Assembly: GCA_963650135.1 (NCBI GenBank)
Contig: CAVJLG010000019.1
Span: forward strand, 1-64,000
DNA: 64,000 nt
Origin: HGM13006 sp963650135
GTDB taxonomy: Bacteria; Bacillota; Clostridia; Oscillospirales; Oscillospiraceae
Reading direction: 5' to 3'
The notes under the pieces were generated by a model. The model ran no database searches, was not told the origin of the DNA, and saw only the letters and a list, made by a program, of their open reading frames with translations. The position numbers were made by a program, and so were the translations under genes. Within the stretch, counting starts at the first letter, position 1; every line of letters starts with the position of its first letter. Below, piece after piece: positions 41,610-49,759 of this stretch.

Positions 41610-41917
41610 AGCTCAAATATTCACCGGCAGCACTTGCCGATCTTAAAAATCTACAGTGTTACATTTCCGAGACGCTGCAAAATCCCATTGCCGCAAAGCA
41701 TGTGGTTCGTCAGATTTTGGACGCATGTGCCCGGCTCACATCATTTCCGCAAATGGGAGTTTCCCTCCAGGAAAAAACAGGCTATGCCACAGACCTCCGA
41801 ATGCAGATTTGCGGTCATCATCTCGCCATTTATCGTATTAGTGGAACCGATATTCTCATTGCAAGAATCCTCAGCGCACGGCAGGACTATATGCAAATCC
41901 TGCTAAGCGACCAATAA
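41606..41917 (+). CDS. RelE/ParE superfamily toxin
   Basis: A 103-residue basic protein of the RelE/ParE fold: KLKYSPAALADLKNL opens the family's first helices, and the C-terminal VEPTD-like strand ILIARILSARQDYMQIL is typical. It is coupled to the RelB/DinJ antitoxin. Whether it cleaves mRNA on the ribosome (RelE) or blocks gyrase (ParE) cannot be told from sequence; the helix-rich start and the SARQDYMQ ending lean to the ParE-like YafQ/RelE group. Confidence 0.87.
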   Translation: MKLKYSPAALADLKNLQCYISETLQNPIAAKHVVRQILDACARLTSFPQMGVSLQEKTGYATDLRMQICGHHLAIYRISGTDILIARILSARQDYMQILLSDQ

Positions 41918-41922
41918 TGTAC

Positions 41923-41954
41923 AAAACCGGAGCAGTTTTCACTGCCCCGGTTTT
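41923..41954. terminator. Bidirectional terminator between the toxin and proC
   Basis: AAAACCGG (41923-41930) pairs with CCGGTTTT (41947-41954), with GCAG/CTGC inside, and is followed by CTTTTT on the + strand. Confidence 0.8.
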
Positions 41955-41958
41955 CTTT

Positions 41959-42741
41959 TTACTTTCCCGCTGCATCCACGCAGGAGCGGATCGCCTCAAT
42001 CACCGCACTGCGCATGCCGTCCTTCTCCAGCTGCGCCACTGCACGAATGGTGGTGCCGCCTGGGGAGCATACCTCATCCTTGAGCTGGGCGGGATGCTTG
42101 CCGGATTCCAGCACCATTTTCGCCGAACCCAACACTGCCTGCGCCGCCAGCTCATAGGCCTGCTGGCGCGGAATGCCAGCATAACAGCCTGCATCTCCCA
42201 TGGCCTCAATGAACATATACACATAGGCCGGGCTGCTGCCAGTCAGCGCCGATACCGCATTCATCAGCCGCTCCGGCAATACCGAGGTACCGCCTGCCAA
42301 AGCAAACAACTTTAGTACCTTCTCCTGTTCTTCCGCCGTTACATTCTCGCCAAAGGCAAATGCCGTCATGCCCGCCTGTACCGCCGCCGGGGTATTTGGC
42401 ATGGCACGAACCACCTTTTTGTCCTCGCCCAGTATGTCAAGATACGACTGAATGGTCAGTCCCACGGCAATAGACACAATGATCTGGTCCTTGGTAACCA
42501 CCGGTGCAATCTCCCGGAGAATATCCGGCATCACAATAGGCTTTACCGCCAGCAGCAGCAGGTCACAATTCTGTGCTACCTCTACCGCGGAAGCCGCCGG
42601 AACCGCGCCGGTACGCTGGCAAACTGACTCCAGCTTCTCTTTTCCGTGGTTGCATGCAATCATGGTGTTCTCTGCGTCCTTGCAGAAAGCATCCATCAAT
42701 GCGCCGCCCATGTTGCCGGTGCCAATGACACCAATTTTCAT
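41959..42741 (-). CDS. proC: Pyrroline-5-carboxylate reductase
   Basis: ProC makes proline from pyrroline-5-carboxylate using NADPH. The 260-residue protein begins with a Rossmann motif IGVIGTGNMGGALM, continues with LLLLAVKP, and has the C-terminal dimerisation and substrate signature ALTGSSPAYVYMFIEAM followed by SPGGTT. It is four bases downstream of an aminotransferase gene, and the two may share a promoter. Confidence 0.93.
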   Translation of the reverse strand: MKIGVIGTGNMGGALMDAFCKDAENTMIACNHGKEKLESVCQRTGAVPAASAVEVAQNCDLLLLAVKPIVMPDILREIAPVVTKDQIIVSIAVGLTIQSYLDILGEDKKVVRAMPNTPAAVQAGMTAFAFGENVTAEEQEKVLKLFALAGGTSVLPERLMNAVSALTGSSPAYVYMFIEAMGDAGCYAGIPRQQAYELAAQAVLGSAKMVLESGKHPAQLKDEVCSPGGTTIRAVAQLEKDGMRSAVIEAIRSCVDAAGK

Positions 42742-42744
42742 GGA

Positions 42745-43914
42745 TTATCCCTCCAATACGCCGCTTTCGGCAATTCGAGCAAAGGCCCGGGCCATTTCTT
42801 CCTGGGTCCGAACCAGTGCAAACCGTACATATCCCTCGCCCAGTGCGCCAAAGGCACTGCCCGGGGTGACCGATACCCCTGCACGCTCCAACAGCGCAAT
42901 GCAGAAGTCCTGGCTGGTGGCATAGCTATCCGGAATCTTCGCCCAGACAAACATGGTGCCCTGGGGCTTTTTGATGTGCCAGCCCAGCTTGCCCAGCTCC
43001 TCCACCAGATAATTCCGCCGGGCCTCATAGGCGCCCCGCACCTCTGCCACGCAGCTCTGATCGCCGGTGATGGCTGCAATGGCCGCTTTCTGAATGGGCA
43101 GGAAAATACCAAAGTCCAGATTAGATTTCAGGGTGCGGAGATTGCCCACAACCTCCGGATTCCCCACGCAGAAGCCAACCCGCGCACCGGCCATGCCATA
43201 GGTCTTGGACAGTGAGTTAAACTCCACGCCCACCTCCATAGCGCCGGGATGGCTCAAAAAGCTGCCGCAGGTGGCGCCGTCGTACACCAGTTCAGAATAT
43301 GCATTATCATGAATCACAATGATGTCATATTTCTTTGCAAAGGCAATGAGCTTATCATAAAACCACTCCGGAGCCAGAGCGCAGGTGGGGTTGTTGGGAT
43401 AGGAAACGATCATCAGCTTTGCCCGCCGCGCCAGATCCTCGGGAATGGCATCCAGGTCGATGAGATAGTCGTTCTCCTCTTTCAGGGGTATATAGTGAAG
43501 CTCTGCCCCGGCCAGCGCAGCCCCATCGGCAAACACCGGATAGCAGGGCTCCGGCAGTAACACCACGTCGCCCTCGTTGAGAATGGACAGGCCAATATGG
43601 CTCAGCCCCTCCTGGGAGCCGAGGACGCTGGTAATCTGGGTCTTGGGGTCCAGGGTCACACCATAGCGCCGCTGATACCACCGGGCCACCGCATCCAAAA
43701 GCTCCGGCAAATCCACAATTGCATAGAGATAGTTCTCCGGCTTCAATGCTTCCTCGCTGAGCACCTTGGTAATATGGGGTGCCGGGGGAATGTTGGGCGC
43801 ACCAATGGAGAAATCAATGACCTCCTGGCCCCGGGCCTCCACCGCAGTGCGGCGGTTTTTCATGACGGTAAAAATAGATTCGCCAAAGCGATCCATGCGT
43901 TTTGAAAATTCCAT
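42745..43914 (-). CDS. Pyridoxal phosphate-dependent aminotransferase (class I/II)
   Basis: A 389-residue fold-type I aminotransferase. Visible features are FSIGAPNIPPAP near residue 37, the substrate tunnel region GSQEGLSHI, SYPNNPTCALA, and the PLP lysine in NSLSKTYGMAGARVGF. These suit LL-diaminopimelate aminotransferase-like and alanine/aspartate aminotransferase-like enzymes. The start is either ATG 43914 (RBS at 10 bases) or ATG 43923, which overlaps the RBS. Substrate unassigned; the link to proC points to amino-acid synthesis. Confidence 0.85.
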   Translation of the reverse strand: MEFSKRMDRFGESIFTVMKNRRTAVEARGQEVIDFSIGAPNIPPAPHITKVLSEEALKPENYLYAIVDLPELLDAVARWYQRRYGVTLDPKTQITSVLGSQEGLSHIGLSILNEGDVVLLPEPCYPVFADGAALAGAELHYIPLKEENDYLIDLDAIPEDLARRAKLMIVSYPNNPTCALAPEWFYDKLIAFAKKYDIIVIHDNAYSELVYDGATCGSFLSHPGAMEVGVEFNSLSKTYGMAGARVGFCVGNPEVVGNLRTLKSNLDFGIFLPIQKAAIAAITGDQSCVAEVRGAYEARRNYLVEELGKLGWHIKKPQGTMFVWAKIPDSYATSQDFCIALLERAGVSVTPGSAFGALGEGYVRFALVRTQEEMARAFARIAESGVLEG

Positions 43915-43949
43915 CTGTATCATACCTTTTTTATAGATTCATAGATATG

Positions 43950-43978
43950 ATTATACTATACTTTTTCCAAGGTTGCAA
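43950..43978 (-). promoter_or_regulatory. Promoter for the aminotransferase-proC unit
   Basis: On the leftward strand, TTGCAA (complement of 43973-43978) and TATAAT (complement of 43950-43955) with 17 bases between. Confidence 0.75.
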
Positions 43979-44006
43979 CGGTCGAAACGCCCCGGACGAT
44001 CTTCTC

Positions 44007-44035
44007 TCGACATTCGCCGGGAAAGATGATAAAAT
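44007..44035 (+). promoter_or_regulatory. Promoter for holA-rnmV
   Basis: TCGACA (44007-44012), 17 bases, TAAAAT (44030-44035), just right of the divergent aminotransferase promoter. The two promoters are about 30 bases apart. Confidence 0.6.
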
Positions 44036-44096
44036 AGGGAGAACGCCTCCTAAACATCTGCTGTTTGGGAGAGCTCTGACCCGGGAGGATACCGAA

Positions 44097-45146
44097 TTGG
44101 CCAAGTGGAAGCGCCCCGAAGAGGACGGATATCAGATTTTTAAGGATATAGTGAAAAGCGGCACCTGGGGCAGGCTCTATGTGCTCCATGGCGACGAGCC
44201 ATACCTGATTCAGCGGTGCCGCAGTACCCTCCGGAAGAAGCTGGTTTCCGGACCCACCGAGGAGTTTAACTACCACCCCTTTACCGAAGAAAATTGGGAC
44301 CTGGATGCGTTCTCCGATGCGGTGGACGCCATCCCCATGATGAGCGAGCACAGCCTGGTGGAGGTCACCGATGTGGACTTTTTCTCCCTCAAGGAATCCC
44401 AGCGGGACCAGCTGGCGGGCATTCTTTCGGATATTCCGGACTACTGCACGGTGCTGCTCATCTATGATGCGCTGGATTGGAAGCCGGATAAGCGGAAAAA
44501 GAAGCTCTATGCCCCCTTCTCTGCCCCCAACACCATTCTGGAAATCAATCGGCAATCGGAATCCACCCTGGGCAAATGGATCGTTCAGGAACTGGCTGCC
44601 GGTGGAAAATCCATGCCGGATCAGCTGGTGCGGTATTTGATTCTTCAAACCGGCGGCTCCATGTCGGCGCTGGCCGGGGAGCTGTCGAAGCTCATCTGCT
44701 ATTCCGATCAGCCGGTGCTCACCCGGGCGGATATTGACGCCGTGGTGATTCCGGTGCTGGAGGCCGCCATTTTCGACATCACCCGGGACATCGGCACCCG
44801 GCATTTCGACAATGCCCTGCAAAAAATGAAGGATCTGCTTCGCCAGGATACTGAGCCCATTGTCATTGCTGCGGTCATTGGACGGCAGATGCGCCAGATG
44901 TACGCTGCAAAGGTGCTTTCAGAGCACGGAAAGGACGCCTATGCGCTGATGCAGCTCTATGGCATTCGGGATTTTGCCGCCAAAGAGGTGTATCGGCAGG
45001 CCCAGGGCTATAAAAAGGAGCAGCTTCGGCTTGCCATGGCGGTCTGCGCGGAGACGGACTATGCGATGAAAACCTCCTTTGGGGATGGCGACGTGCAGCT
45101 GGAGACGATGATTCTTCGGCTGGGTCAGCTGGAGCATGCCTCATGA
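44097..45146 (+). CDS. holA: DNA polymerase III subunit delta
   Basis: HolA is the beta-clamp-opening subunit of the clamp loader. The 349-residue product shows LYVLHGDEPYLIQRC near the start, the AAA-like fold with LLIYDALDWKPDKRKKK, and DIDAVVIPVLEAAIFDITRDI in domain III. The start is a TTG at 44097, 7 bases after GGGAGGA; a reading back to 43902 passes through both divergent promoters and is rejected. It overlaps rnmV by four bases. Confidence 0.86.
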   Translation: MAKWKRPEEDGYQIFKDIVKSGTWGRLYVLHGDEPYLIQRCRSTLRKKLVSGPTEEFNYHPFTEENWDLDAFSDAVDAIPMMSEHSLVEVTDVDFFSLKESQRDQLAGILSDIPDYCTVLLIYDALDWKPDKRKKKLYAPFSAPNTILEINRQSESTLGKWIVQELAAGGKSMPDQLVRYLILQTGGSMSALAGELSKLICYSDQPVLTRADIDAVVIPVLEAAIFDITRDIGTRHFDNALQKMKDLLRQDTEPIVIAAVIGRQMRQMYAAKVLSEHGKDAYALMQLYGIRDFAAKEVYRQAQGYKKEQLRLAMAVCAETDYAMKTSFGDGDVQLETMILRLGQLEHAS

Positions 45147-45742
45147 TCCGCATTCAGGAAGCCATTCTGGTGGAGGGGCGATATGACAAAAACGCACTGG
45201 CCCAGGTGGTGGATACCGCAATTTTCGAAACCGGCGGCTTTGGCATTCTCAAGGACAAAGAGCGCATCGAATTTCTCCGTCAGGTAGCGGCTAAGCGCGG
45301 GCTTGTGATCTTCACGGACAGCGACGGGGCAGGATTTGTGATTCGGAACCGTCTCAAAAGTCTTCTGCCGCCCCAGCAGCTGCTCCAGGCGTACATTCCG
45401 CAGATTGCAGGCAAGGAGAAGCGGAAGCAGAAGCCGGGCAAGGAGGGCCTTCTAGGGGTAGAGGGCATGACCCCAGAGGTGCTCATTGCGTCCCTCCGCC
45501 GATGTGGGGCGCATTTTCTGGACGATAACGCGCCCCTGCCCGCCGGTGGTATCACCCGGCAGGATCTCTATGTTTGGGGGCTCATGGGCGGAACCGGCAG
45601 CCGGGAAAAGCGAGAACTGCTCAAACAGCACTTCGGCCTTCCCTCTCATTTGGGCACCGGCGGATTTTTGGATGCACTGAATCTGATCGCCACCCGGGAG
45701 CAGGTTGTCACGCTGATGGACAAAAAAGAACCGAAACCATAA
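45143..45742 (+). CDS. rnmV: Ribonuclease M5 (toprim nuclease for 5S rRNA maturation)
   Basis: RNase M5 processes 5S rRNA precursors bound to L18. The 199-residue product has a toprim domain (EAILVEGRYDK with the catalytic glutamate, IFTDSDGAG with the DxD) and a C-terminal DUF4093-type domain, which together mark the M5 family. It is translationally coupled to holA. A hairpin follows. Confidence 0.88.
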   Translation: MIRIQEAILVEGRYDKNALAQVVDTAIFETGGFGILKDKERIEFLRQVAAKRGLVIFTDSDGAGFVIRNRLKSLLPPQQLLQAYIPQIAGKEKRKQKPGKEGLLGVEGMTPEVLIASLRRCGAHFLDDNAPLPAGGITRQDLYVWGLMGGTGSREKRELLKQHFGLPSHLGTGGFLDALNLIATREQVVTLMDKKEPKP

Positions 45743-45760
45743 AGGCTTCGGTTCTTTCTA
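45725..45760. terminator. Terminator between rnmV and the ABC transporter
   Basis: AAGAACCGAA pairs with TTCGGTTCTT around a short loop (within 45725-45756), with T-rich sequence next on the + strand. It serves rnmV and probably the converging ABC operon. Confidence 0.7.
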
Positions 45761-45761
45761 T

Positions 45762-46556
45762 TTATCCCAGAATCATGCGGTCATTACTGAACTCCTCGCC
45801 GGAAGCAGTGTTGAACTTCTCCAGCAGGTCCTCCACAGTGAGCTTTTTCTTTTCCTCACCGGAGATGTTCAGAATTACCTGGCCGTCCTTCATCATAATC
45901 AGGCGATTACCGTGGGCGATGGCATCCTTCATATTGTGGGTAATCATCAGAGTGGTCAAGTGGTCACGGTTGACGATCTTCTCCGTGGCCTCCAGCACCT
46001 TAGCCGCCGTCTTGGGGTCCAATGCTGCGGTATGCTCGTCCAGCAGCAGCAGCTTGGGCTTCACCAGGCTTGCCATGAGCAGGGTAAGCGCCTGACGCTG
46101 ACCGCCGGACAGCAGTCCAACCTTGGAGGTCAGACGATCCTCCAGACCAAGGTCCAGGATCTTCAGCAGCTCCTTATACTCCTCCCGCTCGGCCTTGGTG
46201 ATGCCGGAACGGAGGGAACGTTTCTTGCCGCGTCGCTTTGCCAATGCAAGATTTTCCTCGATCTGCATGGTAGCAGCAGTGCCGGTCATGGGGTCCTGGA
46301 ACACGCGGCCGATGTATTTTGCCCGCTTATGCTCCGGCAGCTTGGTGACGTCGATGCCGTCGATGACAATGCTGCCCTGGTCCACCTGGAACACACCGGC
46401 CACCGCATTGAGCATGGTGGATTTACCTGCGCCGTTGCCGCCGATAACCGTGCAGAAATCGCCCTCCTCCAGATGAAGGCTCAGGCCGTTCAGCGCAGTT
46501 TTCTCGTTGACCGTGCCAGCGTTGAATACCTTTACAATATTGTCGATTTTAAGCAT
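45762..46556 (-). CDS. ABC transporter ATP-binding protein (TrpZ-like)
   Basis: A 264-residue ATPase with Walker A GGNGAGKST, signature LLSGGQRQALTLLMA, Walker B LLLLDEHTAALDP and H-loop MITHNM. The glutamate after Walker B is followed by a histidine instead of the usual proline. It is the third gene of a binding-protein, permease, ATPase operon related to TrpXYZ/branched-chain-type systems. The ATG at 46556 follows GGGAGGTG by 6 bases and overlaps the permease stop by 8; a GTG at 46565 overlaps the RBS. Confidence 0.88.
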   Translation of the reverse strand: MLKIDNIVKVFNAGTVNEKTALNGLSLHLEEGDFCTVIGGNGAGKSTMLNAVAGVFQVDQGSIVIDGIDVTKLPEHKRAKYIGRVFQDPMTGTAATMQIEENLALAKRRGKKRSLRSGITKAEREEYKELLKILDLGLEDRLTSKVGLLSGGQRQALTLLMASLVKPKLLLLDEHTAALDPKTAAKVLEATEKIVNRDHLTTLMITHNMKDAIAHGNRLIMMKDGQVILNISGEEKKKLTVEDLLEKFNTASGEEFSNDRMILG

Positions 46557-47499
46557 TGCCAGCACCTCCCTTCACGCTCTTTGCTTTGCCGGAAAAGTGC
46601 TTGCTCTTGAGATAGGGTACCGCCAGGAACAGCGCAACCACCAGAGCCGTCAGGAGCTTCAGGTCATCGGTGGACAGGCCCATCCGGAGCACCACCTGGA
46701 TGACGATGTAATAGATAATTGCGCCGAATACCGCCGCCAGCAGCTTCAGGCCGAAGTTATGGAACACCTTATCGAAGATGACCTCGCCGATAATCACAGC
46801 TGCCAGACCAATGACGATTGCGCCGCGGCCCATGTTGATATCGGAGAAGCCCTGATACTGGCTGAGCAGTGCACCGGCCAGCGCAACCAGGCCGTTGGAA
46901 ATCATCAGACCAAGAACCTTTGCCACGTTGGTGTTGATGCCCTGTGCCCGGGCCATGTTCTGGTTCGCTCCGGTTGCACGAAGAGAGCAGCCCATCTCGG
47001 TACCGAAGAACCAGTAGAGCAGCACAATCACCACAACGCATACAATCGCCAGCACAATCAGCGGGTTATTCAGCCCTGCCGCACGAACATAGCGGGCAGA
47101 AACCAGCAGGTCGTACTTGTCAACGGATACAGGCAGGTTTGCCTTACCGCCGCCGGTGCCAAAGCCCATGATCCGCAGGTTTACGGAATAGAGGGCCAGC
47201 TGCGTCAGGATACCGGCCAGGATTGCCGGGATTCCGCAGAAGGTGTGGAAAAAGCCCGTTACAAAGCCCGCCAGCATACCGGCGATAATTGCGCACAGCA
47301 GCGCCAGCCAGATGGGCGCGCCGTTGATGGTCATAACGACGCAGACCGCGCCGCCGGTGCCCAGCGAACCGTCTACCGTCAGATCTGCAACGTCCAGGAT
47401 GCGGTAGGTGATGTACACGCCAATGGCCATCACACCCCAGATCATACCCTGTGCCACAGCACCTGGCATGGAGTTCAGCAGACTTACCAGAAAGTCCAT
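46549..47499 (-). CDS. ABC transporter permease (branched-chain/TrpY type)
   Basis: A 316-residue membrane protein with about eight to nine transmembrane segments. It has the family pattern of the LivH/RbsC-like permeases: TYRILDVADLTVDGS near residue 31, GFFHTFCGIPAILAGILTQ, and LRATGANQNMARAQGINT, the cytosolic coupling loop. With the upstream binding protein and downstream ATPase it forms the transporter. Substrate is unknown; TrpXYZ-like systems can carry tryptophan or other ligands. Confidence 0.88.
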   Translation of the reverse strand: MDFLVSLLNSMPGAVAQGMIWGVMAIGVYITYRILDVADLTVDGSLGTGGAVCVVMTINGAPIWLALLCAIIAGMLAGFVTGFFHTFCGIPAILAGILTQLALYSVNLRIMGFGTGGGKANLPVSVDKYDLLVSARYVRAAGLNNPLIVLAIVCVVVIVLLYWFFGTEMGCSLRATGANQNMARAQGINTNVAKVLGLMISNGLVALAGALLSQYQGFSDINMGRGAIVIGLAAVIIGEVIFDKVFHNFGLKLLAAVFGAIIYYIVIQVVLRMGLSTDDLKLLTALVVALFLAVPYLKSKHFSGKAKSVKGGAGNA

Positions 47500-47609
47500 A
47501 GATTGATTCCCCCAAAATTTAGAATTTTAAAAAAAGGCTATAGTCTGTTTTATTATAGCAAAAAGCGGCGGAAAAGGGAAGCCCCTTTTTCCGCCGCATT
47601 CGGGGAAAC

Positions 47610-48698
47610 TTATTCCTCAGAAATTGCCTCGTAATCGTCGGGCACGGTGATGTTCAGCGTCTCGCAGTTGGCTGCATTGTACTTCTTGGTTACAGTCTTT
47701 GCGGTCTCAACAGCGGTAGTGGTAACGTCCTGACCCTCAACGAGAATCTTGTAAGCCATCTCGCCGGTGGTGTAGCCCAGGTCATAGTAGCTGATGGACA
47801 GGGTTGCAACGCCGCAGCCCTTGCAGATGCCTTCCTCGCCAGCCACTACGGGAACACCGGCAGGCAGAACCACATTGGCAATGGCCTCGGTGTTGGAAGC
47901 AGCGGTGTTATCGGTGGGGATGTAGATGACATCGGAGTTGTCGCAAGCGGTCTGAGTTACGGAAGTAACATCGTTGGTATCGGTGAAGGCATAGCGCTCA
48001 ACCTCGTAGCCCTCGTCCTTCAGGTAACCCTCGATGGTATCGCACTGATACACGGAGTTGGGCTCAGCGGAGCAGTACAGCAGGCCAACCTTCTTAGCAT
48101 CGGGGAACAGCTCCTGAATCATAGCAGCCTGCTGATCCAGAGGTGCCAGGTCGGAAGTACCGGAAACGTTGTTGCCAACAGTGCCGGTCCAGTCGCTGAT
48201 CTCCAGTGCGGTGGCATAGTCGGTTACGGAAGTGCCCAGAACAGGGATATCGGAAGTAGCGGCAGCGGCAGCCTGAAGAGGAGCCGTAGCATTTGCCAGG
48301 ATCAGGTCAACATTCTCGGACAGGAAGCCGTTGACGATGGTGGAGCAGTTTGCGGAATCGCCGGAAGCGTTCTGCTCGTCGAACTTAACCTTGTCGCCCA
48401 GCTTTTCGGCCAGTGCATCCTTAAAGCCCTGGGTTGCAGCATCCAGTGCGTCGTGCTGAACCAGCTGGCAAATGCCGATCAGGTAGGTATCGCCGTCAGC
48501 AGTGGCAGTCTCGGTTTCAGCAGCGGAGCCAGCCTCAGCAGGCGCAGCGGCCTCGGTAGCAGCGGGAGCAGCGTCGGTACCGGCGGAAGCGGCAGCAGAA
48601 GTAGCAGCGCTGGAAGCGGCATCGCTGCCGCAAGCGGACATCGCTGCAACCATGCCAATGGCAGTGAGCAGCGCAGTGAGTTTTTTCAGTTTTTTCAT
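47610..48698 (-). CDS. ABC transporter substrate-binding lipoprotein (TrpX-like)
   Basis: A 362-residue lipoprotein: signal peptide, lipobox MSAC, then a long Ala/Ser/Glu/Thr linker (about residues 24-68), then a type I periplasmic-binding fold (YLIGICQLVQHDALDAATQGFKDAL, ENVDLILANATAPLQAAAAA, GLLYCSAEPNSV) like that of ABC_sub_bind proteins. It is first in the operon, with a strong promoter and a 110-base gap to the permease. Ligand unknown. Confidence 0.88.
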   Translation of the reverse strand: MKKLKKLTALLTAIGMVAAMSACGSDAASSAATSAAASAGTDAAPAATEAAAPAEAGSAAETETATADGDTYLIGICQLVQHDALDAATQGFKDALAEKLGDKVKFDEQNASGDSANCSTIVNGFLSENVDLILANATAPLQAAAAATSDIPVLGTSVTDYATALEISDWTGTVGNNVSGTSDLAPLDQQAAMIQELFPDAKKVGLLYCSAEPNSVYQCDTIEGYLKDEGYEVERYAFTDTNDVTSVTQTACDNSDVIYIPTDNTAASNTEAIANVVLPAGVPVVAGEEGICKGCGVATLSISYYDLGYTTGEMAYKILVEGQDVTTTAVETAKTVTKKYNAANCETLNITVPDDYEAISEE

Positions 48699-48789
48699 GA
48701 TGAACCTCCATTTTGTCTGCGGGAAACAGCCATGGATTTGCGTCCTTAGTCATTCACCACGCAAACACTTTAATGCGTTACGTCATAGA

Positions 48790-48817
48790 ATTATACATCG
48801 AAATCTCCATTTGTCAA
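48790..48817 (-). promoter_or_regulatory. Promoter for the TrpXYZ-like ABC operon
   Basis: On the leftward strand, TTGACA (complement of 48812-48817) and TATAAT (complement of 48790-48795), 16 bases apart; both hexamers are perfect. Confidence 0.85.
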
Positions 48818-48924
48818 CACCATTTTTACATAAGCCCCAGGAATCAAATGAATACATCGTATATTTATTCATCGCATTCACGCTTTTATGCAGCAAAGTG
48901 TGGAATTTTTCCATCAGAAAGCAC

Positions 48925-48959
48925 AATCCTGACAAATCTCAAGTAGACTTGTCAGGATT
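48925..48959. terminator. Perfect hairpin downstream of xth
   Basis: AATCCTGACAA (48925-48935) and TTGTCAGGATT (48949-48959) pair perfectly. The + strand has a T run after it; on the leftward strand that would end xth the T run is weak. Confidence 0.6.
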
Positions 48960-49003
48960 TTTGTGAACTATTACAAAATCATATTCCGTAAAGAAAGATC
49001 GGG

Positions 49004-49759
49004 TTACAGCGTGATTTCCAGCTCCACCGGGCAGTGGTCCGAACCAAGAATGGCGCTGTGGATTTTCGCATCCACGATCTTGTCCCGCAGCCGCGCCGAC
49101 ACCAGCCAATAGTCAATGCGCCATCCCGCGTTGTTCTTCCGGGCATTAAACCGGTAGCTCCACCAGCTGTATACCCCGGTGACGTCGGGATACAAGGCGC
49201 GGAAGGAATCCACAAAGCCCTGCTCCAGCAGTGTCTCTATCTTTTCCCGCTCCTGGTCCGAGAAGCCAGCCTTGCCCCGGTTGGGTCCGGGATTTTTCAG
49301 GTCAATTTCCAGCCGCGCTACATTGAGATCCCCGGAAACCATCACTGGCTTTTTCTGGTCCAGTCCGCACAGATAGTCCCGGAATGCATCCTCCCATGCC
49401 ATGCGGTGGTCAATACGCTTCAGCCCATCCTGGGAATTGGGGGTATAACAGGTTACCACATAGTAGTCCGGATATTCCAGGGTTATCAGCCGCCCCTCGG
49501 TGTCCAGCTCCGGCACCCCAAGGCCGTATTGCACAGAAATCGGCTCCTCCTTGGCAAAAATCGCAGTGCCGGAATAGCCCTTTTTCTCGGCATAATTCCA
49601 ATATTGATGATAGCCCGGCAGCTGTAAATCCACCTGCCCCGTCTGGAGTTTTGTCTCCTGAAGGCAGAAAAAGTCCGCGTCCACATCGTTAAAATAATCC
49701 TGAAATCCCTTTCCCAGGCAGGCCCGCAGGCCGTTGACATTCCATGAAATCAGTTTCAT
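49004..49759 (-). CDS. xth: Exodeoxyribonuclease III
   Basis: A 251-residue AP endonuclease/3' exonuclease that repairs abasic sites. Catalytic motifs are WNVNGLRA, CLQETKLQ, SGDLNVA and GSDHCPVELEI, all in place. The ATG at 49759 overlaps the topB stop (ATGA) and lies 10 bases after GGAGG. The pairing with topB makes a DNA-maintenance operon. Confidence 0.93.
   Translation of the reverse strand: MKLISWNVNGLRACLGKGFQDYFNDVDADFFCLQETKLQTGQVDLQLPGYHQYWNYAEKKGYSGTAIFAKEEPISVQYGLGVPELDTEGRLITLEYPDYYVVTCYTPNSQDGLKRIDHRMAWEDAFRDYLCGLDQKKPVMVSGDLNVARLEIDLKNPGPNRGKAGFSDQEREKIETLLEQGFVDSFRALYPDVTGVYSWWSYRFNARKNNAGWRIDYWLVSARLRDKIVDAKIHSAILGSDHCPVELEITL

Larger units (their letters stand above)
48699..49003. 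other. Intergenic region between the ABC operon and xth
   Basis: This 305-base stretch contains the promoter of the leftward ABC operon (48790-48817) and, further right, a perfect 11-base-pair hairpin at 48925-48959. The remainder is A/T-rich and I see no gene in it. Confidence 0.5.

Noticed and set aside
43902..44096. N-terminal extension of holA to an upstream ATG
   Set aside because: It would run through both divergent promoters; TTG at 44097 has a strong ribosome binding site and fits family length.
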